From the NCBI RefSeq assembly GCF_022669015.1, contig NZ_JAKKSL010000004.1, forward strand, positions 248,001 through 312,000: DNA of 64,000 nucleotides, read 5' to 3'. Source of the DNA: Colwellia maritima (GTDB taxonomy: Bacteria; Pseudomonadota; Gammaproteobacteria; Enterobacterales; Alteromonadaceae). Below, piece after piece: positions 17,270 through 28,000 of the stretch. The position numbers and the translations under genes were made by a program. The notes under the pieces are model-generated. The model did no database searches. It worked only from the letters and a program-made list of their open reading frames with translations, and was not told where the DNA came from. Within the stretch, counting starts at the first letter, position 1. Each line of letters begins with the position of its first letter.

Positions 17270-19123
17270 TTATTTAAAGTAACTTACTTTAAAGAACCTA
17301 CGTCGTAAAGAAAATAATGCCATGATACACAGTAGCCCTGTAGAGCTAACACTAGCTCCTTTGCGTTCTACTTTTTCTTCTTCTTCCTCTGCGCTACAGA
17401 CTTCACTATCATCAGGGGTCGGCTCTAGACTGATTGCTCTGACAACATCTTCAGTAAGCGGCTCACCATTATTGTCTAACATAACGTTACCTTGTGCATC
17501 ACGTCGATTTGCTTTTATAACCGCCGTTGCTGATATCACGCCAAGATCGTTAATACCACGTGCTTCTATAATATCGTAGGTCAAACGTATTGAACAAGGA
17601 ATTGTTTCGTTGAGGTTGGTAAAAATATCGTTATTCATATCGTAAACAAAGGCAGCCGTTCTACGAGGGTTGCTAGTGCTTTCATTATGGGTTTCAATTT
17701 CCCCTTCACCTACAATGATATTACTATTATTAATGGCGTGTGCTGAACTGTCTGAGCCGGCAAAGAAACCATCAGGGGTAACCATATTAATTTGCTCGCT
17801 TGGTGCATTAGTATCTGTATAAAAAAATTGTTGCACGAGCTTTCCTGATACTGTTTTCTCTATATAACCCACAGCTATGCCTGCATCGTTGATATCATAG
17901 GCGATAGAGCTACCTTTATCAGCATGGTCGCCAGTTAGATCTATTACGTCGCCGTTTTTATAAACGACAGCAAATTTGTAGTTTTCTAACGAACCCAGAG
18001 CATTATAGTAAACCCTTCTTTCATCTTCCTCAGGCTCAGTGACCGTTTCATCGTAAAAACCATCAGCATAACCGACAGCAACACCATTATTATTAATCGC
18101 TAACGCATAACTTGAATAGGTCCGTTCGTCATCTTCGTGAGGCGTTACCAATAAACCCAATTGTTCAACTACCGGAGTACCATTAGGGTTTAATGTCGCT
18201 TTAAGTGCCATGGTATGGTATGGCGTAATACCAGAGCTCAATTGTACATTGGCTATACAAGCAGCTAAGGTCATTGTTGCAGGCACTATATCAGGATCAG
18301 CACAACCATTTGATTCATTCTCAATAAAGTCGCTGTAAGTTTGGTTGAGTTTGTAGCTGCTAAAACCAACAGCGATACCTGCATCGTTCACATCCATTAT
18401 GGAAGAGGTTCCACCGCCATATCCAGTTTCAAAAGGGGGGATTTGATAGATTTGTGTACCTTGGTCATAAGAATAAAAACCTCTTAAACCATGCTCTCTA
18501 AGCCAAAAAATGTGTTCAATATCATTAGTATCAGTAAAGGTTTCACTTGGTAAATAAGGGGCAGTGGCCGTACCATAATACATACCATCATTTGTAATAC
18601 CGCTAATGATGTCAATGGTTGATCGTGTTAATGTATCAGTTCCTTCAAAGGTGGTATCCCATAGAGTAAAGTCTTGGGTAATACTACCGATGTTTGTCAT
18701 AGCAACAGTATCACCCACTTTTTGATACTCTATATTAATTCCTTTGCCAGTACTGGTATTTTGCAACCATTTAATAACCCAAGCTAAATCATTAGCGGTT
18801 GGATTACCCGCTTTTAAGGCATCAGGATCTTCAATGTTGTCTAGTTCATGTACAATTTGGTAGTTATTAGCCGCGAATATTTGAATAGAAACAAAATCAT
18901 CATCATCAAGATACTGAAATTGAACAGGAAAATTATAATTACTCGTACCTGAAATGGCCATGTCACCACTTTCATTCTGATGTTGAGCATAAGTATACTT
19001 TTGATTAGTTGTTTCGCCTTTATCTACCAGTTGATAAGTAGCGGCATTAACACTACTGACAGTACTGATACTTAAAGCGCTGCTAATGCTTAGGGCGATA
19101 ATATTTTTGACTATTTTGCTCAT
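17270..19123 (-). CDS. DUF3466 family exported protein
   Basis: An intact 617-residue protein. Residues 1-27 are a signal peptide (ALSISSALSISTVSSVNA). The body contains repeated motifs typical of extracellular beta-propeller-like HAF/DUF3466 repeats: VNDAGIAVGFSSYK, INNNGVAVGYADG, INDAGIAVGYIEK, INNSNIIVGEGEI and INDLGVISATAVI. The C-terminus has an acidic stretch (EEEEEKVERK), a hydrophobic helix (GLLCIMALFSL) and basic RRR, which resembles a GlyGly-CTERM-like sorting tail, though the glycine pair is not present. Family function is unknown. The order rlmL, glutaredoxin, uup, DUF3466 on one strand is shared with related marine bacteria, from my knowledge of Shewanella. Confidence 0.88.
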   Translation of the reverse strand: MSKIVKNIIALSISSALSISTVSSVNAATYQLVDKGETTNQKYTYAQHQNESGDMAISGTSNYNFPVQFQYLDDDDFVSIQIFAANNYQIVHELDNIEDPDALKAGNPTANDLAWVIKWLQNTSTGKGINIEYQKVGDTVAMTNIGSITQDFTLWDTTFEGTDTLTRSTIDIISGITNDGMYYGTATAPYLPSETFTDTNDIEHIFWLREHGLRGFYSYDQGTQIYQIPPFETGYGGGTSSIMDVNDAGIAVGFSSYKLNQTYSDFIENESNGCADPDIVPATMTLAACIANVQLSSGITPYHTMALKATLNPNGTPVVEQLGLLVTPHEDDERTYSSYALAINNNGVAVGYADGFYDETVTEPEEDERRVYYNALGSLENYKFAVVYKNGDVIDLTGDHADKGSSIAYDINDAGIAVGYIEKTVSGKLVQQFFYTDTNAPSEQINMVTPDGFFAGSDSSAHAINNSNIIVGEGEIETHNESTSNPRRTAAFVYDMNNDIFTNLNETIPCSIRLTYDIIEARGINDLGVISATAVIKANRRDAQGNVMLDNNGEPLTEDVVRAISLEPTPDDSEVCSAEEEEEKVERKGASVSSTGLLCIMALFSLRRRFFKVSYFK

Positions 19124-19175
19124 TCTACTACTTAACTCTTTATTAATTGTTAGGATAAATTTTAGGTTGCTGCAA

Positions 19176-21092
19176 TTACATTTCGTCTAATTCTTGCCAT
19201 CTTGTGTAGGCAATGTCGAGTTTTGACTCATTTTCACTAAGTCCGGTTCAATATATTTTTTGTATGCTGTTCATCTTGGCTAAAAAAATCGCTTTGATTA
19301 ACTTGTTCTTGTAATTCTGCAATGTTAGTTTCTAAATGATCTATTATCTTGGGTAATTCTTCTAGCTCTTTACTTTCTTTAAACGACAGTTTTTTCTTCG
19401 CTGTTATTGCTGCTTCTTTTTTAGCCGTCGATACAGATTTTTGTGGTATTTCTTTTGGCTTACTTGCAGATAACTGTTGTTGGCGTTGTTCTTCTTTTAA
19501 CGCTAAATAATCATCAACATCATCATAACCACCCACAATTTGATTAATGTGACCAGTGCCATCAAAATAAAGGCACGTGTTAACACAGTTATTAACAAAA
19601 TCACGATCATGGCTGACTAAAATAACGGTTCCTGCATAATTTGCAACAACTTCTTCTAATAACTCTAAGGTTTCAATGTCCAAATCATTGGTTGGCTCAT
19701 CGAGAATCAGTAAATTACTTGGACGTAAAAATAGCCTAGCAAGCAACAAACGATTTTTTTCACCACCTGATAAAGCTCGAACAGGGGTACGCGCACGTTT
19801 AGGGCTGAAGAGAAAATCTTGTAAGTAACCCAGTACATGACGAGGTTTACCATTAACCACAACTTCTTGTTTTCCTTCACCTACAATTTCTTGTACGGTT
19901 TTGTTTATATCGAGTGCTTCTCTATGTTGGTCAAAGTATGCAATTTCTAAGTTCACACCCGAACGCATTTTACCGCTAGTCGCTTTTAACTTTTCCATTA
20001 TTAGCTTAATCAGCGTAGATTTACCCGTACCATTGGCCCCAATTAATGCCGCCTATCATTGCGGGTGATCAGTAAGTTAAGTTTGTTAATCACTACTTTT
20101 TCGTCAAACGCCACCGTGACATCTTCAGCTTCAAACACTAATTTTCCTGAGCGGTCTCCTTGGCTAATATTCATGGTGCTTTGGTTACGAACTTCGCGGC
20201 GTGCTTTACGCTCTAAACGCAGTTTTTCTAATGATCTCACACGTCCTTCGTTACGGGTACGACGAGCTTTAATTCCTTGACGAATCCACACTTCTTCTTC
20301 AGCTAGGCGTTTATCAAATAGTGCATTTTGCTGCTCTTCTACTTGTAAGTCATGCTGTTTTTGTTCGATGTATAAATCGTAATCACCGGGGTAACTTTTT
20401 AGTTGGCCGCGATCAAGATCTAATATACGGGTTGATAAACCGCGAATAAAAGCTCTGTCATGGCTAATAAAAATAATAGTGCCGCCGAAGTCTTTTAAGA
20501 ATTTTTCAAGCCACAACACACTTTCAATATCTAAATGGTTTGTTGGTTCATCAAGTAATAATATGTCAGGGTTAGTTACTAGTGCTTTTGCTAAAGCTAA
20601 TTTGCGTAGCCAACCACCAGATAAATCGCAAATTTTAGCATCAGGATTTAGCGATAAAGTGCTCATTGCTTGTTCAATGCGTTGTTCGTCTTGCCATGCT
20701 CCTGCTTGTTCAAGTTCATCTTGAACTTTGGCTAATTTGTTGAGATTTTTTTCACTAGGATCTTCACCAATTATATGAATCAACGCATGATATCTGCTGA
20801 GTAAGTCAGCATTTTCACTTACGCCTTGGGCTACATAATCAAATACGCTAAGGTCAGATGATTCTGGTGGATCTTGCTCTAACATGGCCAATTGCATGGT
20901 GCTAGATTTTAATATTTGGCCATCATCTAAGTTTTGTAACCCCATTAATACTTTCATTAATGTTGATTTGCCAAGACCATTGCGACCCACTAAACAAATA
21001 CGTTCGCCAGTTTGCACGCTTAAATTTGCTTTATCTAAAATTTTCTCTTCACCAAAAGCGAGTTCGCCATTAGCTATTCTTAATAATTCCAT
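19176..21092 (-). CDS. uup: ABC-F ATPase Uup (two frame breaks)
   Basis: About 638 residues after repair, the usual length for Uup. The first ATPase has GRNGLGKSTLMKVL (Walker A), LSGGWLRKLALAKAL (signature) and ILLLDEPTNHLDIES (Walker B). The second has GANGTGKSTLIKL, LSGGEKNRLLLARLF and LLILDEPTNDLDIET. A coiled-coil DNA-binding C-terminal domain follows (KKLSFKESKELEELPKIIDH). ABC-F proteins lack membrane segments; Uup acts on ribosomes or DNA and affects precise excision of transposons. Breaks: one missing base near 20051, inside the linker just before the second Walker A, and one extra base near 19245 that cuts off the last 20 or so residues (ESKLDIAYTRWQELDEM). Truncation within so conserved a gene argues for consensus error. 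Confidence 0.92.
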
Positions 21093-21150
21093 TCGTTTTT
21101 AAACTCTTATGCGTTAACTCTGATTAAGTTAACTAGGTATATGTTAATTG

Positions 21151-21417
21151 TCACAGTGTTAACTGGGTAAGTTGCTCTAAGGTAAACGGCCAAAATAATT
21201 TTTGGTTCAAAGTAGGGTCTTCAGGGTGTAATTTTTCTATTACCGGAATATGTACACCATAAAGCTCAACTAACGTTTGGCTTTCATGGCTGACCCTTTC
21301 CTGATCAACAATATCTATTTGGTTCAGTTGATTTTCAGATAATACTAAAGAGCATATTGCTAATGCTTGCTCACATAAATGGCAACCTTCGCTGCCATAG
21401 AGATTATACATTATCAT
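21151..21417 (-). CDS. Glutaredoxin family (DUF836-type) protein
   Basis: An intact 88-residue thioredoxin-fold protein. It starts MIMYNLYGSEGCHLCEQALA with the redox pair Cys12-x-x-Cys15, and ends with the cis-proline region VHIPVIEKL and FWPFTLEQLTQL. Members of this small family lie next to rlmL and uup in many gammaproteobacteria. It is likely a cytosolic thiol-disulfide protein, but no client is known. It sits between rlmL (44 bp) and uup (58 bp) on the same strand and is probably co-transcribed with both. Confidence 0.9.
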   Translation of the reverse strand: MIMYNLYGSEGCHLCEQALAICSLVLSENQLNQIDIVDQERVSHESQTLVELYGVHIPVIEKLHPEDPTLNQKLFWPFTLEQLTQLTL

Positions 21418-21461
21418 GGTGGTGGTTAACTCTTATTTGTTCTATTTTTATCATTTTTCTT

Positions 21462-23633
21462 CTATCCCTTTCTTGAAACTGACCAACTATTATGAATATG
21501 TTTGTTCCGAGAAAAGTCTTGGTCTCGAGTAAGATCAGACATGTTTTTTGCTTGTAATCCTAAAGCGTCTAATCCTTCAAAATCCATTTTGAAATTACGT
21601 TTATTGTTGGTAAAAAATATTTCGCCGCCACGGTTAAGTGATTTTAACGCATCAGCGAGCAAAGCAATATGATCTCGCTGAACATCGAAGCTGTCTTCCA
21701 TGCGTTTTGAATTTGAAAAAGTGGGCGGATCAATAAAAATCAGATCATACTTTTCGGTGTTCTTTTTTAACCAATCTAAGCAATCTGCTTGTACAAACTG
21801 ATACTTATGACTACTCAGCTTATTTAATGCAAAGTTGTCTTGTGCCCAATTTAGGTAAGTGTTTGACATATCTACTGTGGTAATGGACCTAGCACCATGT
21901 AATGCAGCTTGTAATGACACCGAACCTGTATAGGCGAAGAGGTTTAATAAGGTTTTATCTTTCGCTTTTTTCGCGATTATTTGACGCGTTTTACGATGAT
22001 CTAAAAATAAGCCAGTATCAAGGTAATCCCATAAATTAATTTTAAATAAGGCGCCATGTTCGTTGATGGTAATGGATTGCTTTGATTTATCAACGCGTTG
22101 ATATTGGTTGCTGCCTTTTTGTTTTGCTCTGGTTTTAAGTACCACTTTGTCGGTTGACACACCGAGCACTTTCGGTGCCCAATAAATAACTTCTTGTAAA
22201 CGTTTGGTTGCTTTATCGCTGTCTATCGTTTTTGGCGCGGCATACTCTTGAATAACTAAGTAATCGCCGTATATATCGATAGCTACGTTATATTCAGGAA
22301 TATCAGCATCGTACAGCCGATAACAATCGATTTGATTGGATTTTAGCTTGACCTTTTAAGCTTTTACGGTTTTTCTTTAATCGGTTAGCAAAGTCACTGT
22401 CTTGCTCTGCAAAGGAGGACTGTGGGTTTACCGCATCTTTTTCAAGTTGTTTTTCATCAACATTGTAAAGTGCTAATTGACAATCTAAAGGACCATTTTT
22501 AAATTTATAGCGTTTAAAGCCGGATAATTTAAGCATAGCAAGCAGATCAATATTGGCGGTTAATATAGCAACTCGCCAATTAACAAATTGCGCTTTTAAT
22601 TTTTGACCAAAGAGTACAAAATTTTCTACAAGCTCGGGCAGTTCACCAATACGCTCACCGTAAGGGGGATTAAATAAAATGGTACCATTACCTGTGGTGA
22701 AGCGCTAGAGCCATAAACGTTATTCATGTCATTGGTATTTTGGCATTTAAATTCAATAAAACGCTGTAATTTGGCATTTTTAGCGTTTTGTTGGGCAGTA
22801 CTAATAACACGAGAGTCTATATCAATACCAAACACTTTAAGATTATTTATACTGGCGTGTTCTAATGATGTAGTTGAACTGCTTATAGCTTGTTCTAACT
22901 GAGTCTGCCACAATTCCTCATCATGCTTTAACCAAGCATCAAAGCCCCAATGATCACGTGTGATACCAGGTGCTTGTTTCGTTGCCATGGCAACCGCTTC
23001 AATTAAAATAGTGCCTGAGCCACACATAGGATCAACTAATGGCTTACTGGTATCGTCTAACCAATTTGACCGTAAAATGAGTGCGGCAGCTAAGTTTTCT
23101 TTTAATGGTGCCGCACCAGAATGCTCACGATAACCCCGTTGAAATAGTCCTCGACCAGAAAAATCTAAATAAAGGCTGACGTTGTCTTTTAATAGTCGAG
23201 CTTGAAAACTAATTTGTGGAGATTTTTTATCTACATCCGGTCGTTCATAACCTTGCTCTCTAAATTGATCAACAATGGCATCTTTAATAGTTAAACCGCC
23301 AAATTGGCTATTGCGAATTTCTTCACTGTAACCAACAAAGTCAATTGCGAAAGTAGTATCGCTATTAAAATGTTCTAACCAATTTACTGTACTAGCCGTT
23401 TTAAATAATTCATCTTTGTTTTTTGCTTCGCCTTCACCTAGTTTTAACATGACGCGCGTAGCGAGGCGCGTCCATAAACAAATTTTATAGCCGAGCGCCA
23501 TAGAAGCAGAAAAATAAACACCTTCAGGCTTTTGAGTTACTGCATCAGCGCCAAGTTTCTTTAATTCTTCTACGAGTAAAACTTCAATACCGGGAGAGGT
23601 GAGGGCTAAAAAGTGTTGCATGGGCAAGGTCAT
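21462..23633 (-). CDS. rlmL: Bifunctional 23S rRNA methyltransferase RlmL/RlmK (two frame breaks)
   Basis: About 723 residues after repair. The N-terminal half (RlmL, m2G2445) has the THUMP domain, [18 protein letters not shown] (SAM-binding region) and [18 protein letters not shown] (catalytic motif IV). The C-terminal half (RlmK, m7G2069) has [35 protein letters not shown] and [20 protein letters not shown]. Breaks: a missing base near 22710, just before [14 protein letters not shown], and an extra A near 22352, just before [17 protein letters not shown]. Both join cleanly with no other loss, so the gene is most likely intact in the organism. The first of the in-frame ATGs (23633) is used; [11 protein letters not shown], four codons later, is an equally good start. 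Confidence 0.93.
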
Positions 23634-23662
23634 TGTGTGGTTCCAGAAAAAACATTGCCGCG

Positions 23663-23690
23663 ATTATAACGAAAGTACGCTCACACATAA
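23663..23690 (-). promoter_or_regulatory. Possible promoter of rlmL
   Basis: On the minus strand a perfect TATAAT (23668-23663) lies 30 bp before the rlmL start, with a weak TTTATG -35 element 17 bp upstream. Confidence 0.4.
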
Positions 23691-23781
23691 ACAAAAGTTA
23701 AAGCTAATGTCGCTAAATAGCTTACAAATAACACATAACGCAGAACATTTGACCGAATAGGTATTTTTTTTAAAAAAGCAC

Positions 23782-23810
23782 TTGCTTTCTTAAGGCTCTA
23801 TCCTTACTAT
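23782..23810 (+). promoter_or_regulatory. Promoter of the initiator tRNA array
   Basis: TTGCTT (23782-23787) and TACTAT (23805-23810) are separated by exactly 17 bp and followed by a GC-rich discriminator (GCCTCG). This discriminator is typical of growth-rate and stringent-controlled stable-RNA promoters. It lies about 90 bp upstream of the first tRNA copy. Confidence 0.6.
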
Positions 23811-23908
23811 ACGCCTCGATTTCAGGGAGAATATCTTTGGAAGCTTCTTACAATATGAAATAAAACTATTGTGGCTTACCTTTATCTTTATGTTAAAGGT
23901 CATTCTGA

Positions 23909-24009
23909 CGCGGGATGGAGCAGCCTAAAAGTTCAACCTCGTCGGGCTGCTCATATAAACGAATAGCCGAAGGTCGTCATTTTTGTTTCAAATCTGGCTT
24001 CCGCAACCA
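23909..24009 (+). pseudogene. Broken initiator tRNA-Met copy
   Basis: The 5' 18 bases and the 3' end (CCGCAACCA) match the two intact copies, but the element is 101 nt instead of 77. Extra bases lie in the D loop (AAAAGTTCAAC replaces GGTAG), through the anticodon loop and 3' anticodon stem (about 12 nt, with CATA kept but CCCG disrupted) and before the T loop (TTTTTG). The anticodon arm cannot fold, so this copy should be non-functional. Poor consensus in a repeated region is an alternative explanation. Confidence 0.75.
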
Positions 24010-24066
24010 ACTTCTTGCAATATGAAGTAAAATTATTGTGGCTTACCTCAATAGAGGTCATTCGGA

Positions 24067-24143
<77 letters not shown>

Positions 24144-24207
24144 ATTCTTTCAATATGAATTAAAACTATTGAGGCTTTCTTCTTGTTTCTCAAGAAGTTC
24201 ATTCGGA

Positions 24208-24284
<77 letters not shown>

Positions 24285-24310
24285 ATTTTACTTGTTTAAA
24301 TTCTACAAGT

Positions 24311-25046
24311 TATATTCTATAAATTAATTTACAACAATCATTTTAGATGCATATTTTTCTCTAATTTAGAGTCGTGTGATGTAAAATCAAGTCACATAAA
24401 ATATTAATTTATTTGCTGATCTAAAAAATTACTCACTACTCATTTTATACCAATAAAAGTAATTAGGTTCCCATTTAAATCCAATATCCAGAACAGAATT
24501 TTTTAACACCAAAGCTTCATTAATAAAGTGCCATTATTTTATTTGCTATTAATCGACAAATTACACGAGTAATAGTGTCATCAGAATGTAATGCTCGCTT
24601 AAACGAACTGCACTTTTTAAGTGTTCAAGTTTGAAGTTCGAGTAAATTATGTTTTTTATATTGTTCTATGCGAGGGGCTGTGATTGAGTCAAAGTGTTTC
24701 AAGGAAGGAGCGCTTATTTGTGTATACGAAGGTTGTTATTATGCCTTGTTCTGTTTGCTACATGTTCAACAAGTTTAATTTATAATAATCCTAGAGTGAC
24801 CTAGAAGGCGTCCTGATCTAATAGCTTGTCTTGGACTATTTACCGTGCTATATTTCCGTATGTAATTGGATATACTGTAAATTTAATAATAAGTTGTAAG
24901 CTTTTTATTTGCTGTCGAAAAGGATTTTGGTTTGCACCCTCATTTTTTCATAACATCGAATACCTGCCTATTTACATATAAATTTTAACTATGTAATTCA
25001 TTCTTTATTGTTAATTAATATCTTAGTGATCAATCAAGGAACTCAA
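24311..25046. other. Intergenic region before the giant gene
   Basis: No gene, RNA or known riboswitch was recognised in this 736-bp stretch. It is AT-rich and presumably holds the promoter of the giant gene. One weak candidate is TTGTCT near 24826 with TATATT 17 bp later. The ribosome site AAGGAA lies just before ATG 25047. Confidence 0.4.
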
Positions 25047-28000
25047 ATGTTGTTCGGCTTTTACTTGCGAAAAATTTTCATCGCTTTAAGTTTTATTATT
25101 GTTTTTTTTTCAAGCTTTTCTAAAGCAGATGTTGATATTAGAGTTAGTGATGTTAGAGCATTGTCTAATGGTGTAGATGTTGATTATGTTGCAAGTATTT
25201 CCTCGTGTGGTGATTTAACCCAAATCCAGGCCGGGACATCGACAAAGTTAATCAATTATACTCATGATGATATTGTTTATAATCCGACACGACCATCACA
25301 ATGTTATCTCCATTTTTCATTGTCAGGAGCCGGTCGATTTAGCCCTGTTTTAAGTTTGACATACCAAGGTTCAGATGCTGAAAGTTATTCAGAATCATTT
25401 TCTTATGAAGATATTTCACCTGAATTATCTTTTAATAGCGCCAGTATAATCGGAGAGGCCAACGAACAGCGTCTTATTATTGAAGTTGAGGCTACAGATA
25501 ATCAAGATATAACCTACATCTCATTTGATGTTGTAGGTCTAAGTGCTGCAGTTTTGAGGAATTCCGGAGGTGTTGTCGCTGAAGCAAAAGAATCTTCTTT
25601 TGCTAGTACAACTGTGGCTCAGCGTGTTTATCCAATAAGCGATACTCAAACTACATTCCAGTTATCTATTCCGTTAAATCAGTCACTATCGATGGACCAA
25701 ATAGCGTTCGATACTCTAATATTATCCGATATTACTGTAGTTGATGCTTCTGGGAATCATGATTCCATTTCAAAAGTGGCTTTTACTGGTGATTCCATTC
25801 AAGAAACTGCTAATGCTTTAGTTGTTTCTAATACACAGATAGTTATAAGTAATGCGCTACAGACTCCTGTCATTATACCCGCTATAGAATTTCAGTTTAG
25901 AGGGGTGGTTAGTTTGCCTGGTGCAGGAAATGGGATTTCATATGCTTCGTCTCACCCAGATCTCGTTGATGTAACATCAGCAGGTGTTATTTATGCATTA
26001 AAAGAAACTGCAGGGCAGCAGGTTTCAATTACTGTTTCATATGCCGGGCTTGAAAGTGTCATTATACCAGTGGAAGTGGATTTTTCTAAAGAAATGGTGG
26101 GTATAACGTTGGAAGGGGTTGATGTTAATAACCCGCTGACGCTTCCTAGCCTTAATACTTATTATGCTTTACCTGAAATGGTGGGGGTATTTGATGATGG
26201 AAGTACTACTAGTCTTAGCGGGCACTGGACTCCCCTTATCAGCCTGAATCCCTCAATGAGCGCTTTTTTAGAGAAGAACACTCATCAGCAAATAAAGTCG
26301 AGTGTCATTATTACTGAAGGTAGTGATTATGGCTTACGTCTTAGCTTGCAAGAGTTGCCGGGCGTTTTTGCTGATATCCGTGTAAAAGCTATAGATAAGG
26401 CTCCTTCAATAGAGTTAGATGTACCTTCAAATATTTTTTCTGATAACGATCTACTTATTAGTGCTGTGGTAAATGACGATGTTGGCATTAATCAGGTACA
26501 ATTTTTTCTTGATGATGCGAGTATCGGTACAGTATTGAAACCTCCTTACGAATTGATGTTACCTCTATCTTCACAATTGGAGGGGCGAGTTTTAAAGCTG
26601 ACAAGTAAAGTCACTGATACTGCGGGTCAACAAACGTTATCCATTGACTATGAGGTTACTGTAAACGCTCCAACGGAAGCGACAATTCCGGCATATAGCT
26701 TCGTAAAACCTTTTGATGGACAGCGTATTGTTGAATCGTCACCTATGAAAATTCAAATTGAGTCTTCGTTAGGTATTTTGCCAGATGCTGCTAGAGCTAG
26801 TGGCATAAAAAGAGTTGAGTTTTTCTTTGATGGTAAAAAAATTGGTGAAGCACGTTTTCCTGGCATTGAGGTACGAGATGTCGAAGGTTCTGAAGATCAG
26901 GAAATGTTTGAGACATGGAGTATGAGCGGAAATGTTCCATCCATATCTACAAATGAGTCGTCTATAGCTGTTGGTGCAATAATTTATACCCACTCGGGGC
27001 AGGAATTAGCACCAAAGAAAATAATACGAGTGGTAGAGAATATTGCACCAATTGTAAATATAGTAACTCCGGTTACCGGAGGTATTGTTACCGTAGGTCA
27101 AAAATTACCGATAAAGATAGAAGTAATTGATGATTCCTTAATGCTAGGTGCAAGTATTGAGATTTTGCTAGAAGATAAGGTTATTGCAAGTAGAAGTTAT
27201 TATAACGACTCCCCTGATGTTGAAAGCTTAACGACACAGTCAGCATTTCAAAATTTTTCTTATGAAGTGTTAGCAGAAGATGTCGGGTCAACATTAAAAC
27301 TGCAAGCAAAAGTAACTGATTTTCATCAAGAAACGAGTCTATCTTCTATTGTCCGCATCCCAGTGAAAAGTGATCAGTCACCGACCATTGCTATCTCTAA
27401 TCCATCGGTTGGATCTTCATTTGTTTCTGGGTTGCCAATACAATTAAGAGCTGATGCGGTGGATGACATAAAAATAAGCAGAGTTGACTTTTATGTTAAC
27501 TCACAACTCGTTGGCTCTGATCATATCCCACCCTATGCCTATAATTATGAAACGCAAAAAGAGTTGTTGGTTGAACAAAAGTTGACTATACACGCGATAG
27601 CTTATGATTCATCTGAACAAGAAGCTGTCAGTAACTCTGTAGATGTTACACTAGGACAAGATGAAGAGTCACCTGTTGTTAACATCAGTTCACCATTTAT
27701 TTCTGCTTCTGATGTAGGGGATGATATTGCAGGCGTCATTGCTCAAAGTGAGTTTGTCTTCAAAGTGACGGGTTTTGATAATGTTGGAGCTGAGCGTGCA
27801 GAAGTTAAAGGTATTAAAAGCGAAGGTAATGGATTTGTATTAACAGGGAATACCGAAGATATTATAACTGGAGATGATTTTCCTATTCAGAAAATTCCTG
27901 GCGTATTAAACGCTTATAGCGCATTAAAACTAACTAAAACGCCAGAATATATAAATAAAACCTCAGCAGAATACGACAAATATCCAGTGTCGGTTACCGT

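Noticed and set aside
24311..25046. A cyclic-di-GMP or other riboswitch before the giant gene
   Set aside because: I looked for known conserved motifs and recognised none.
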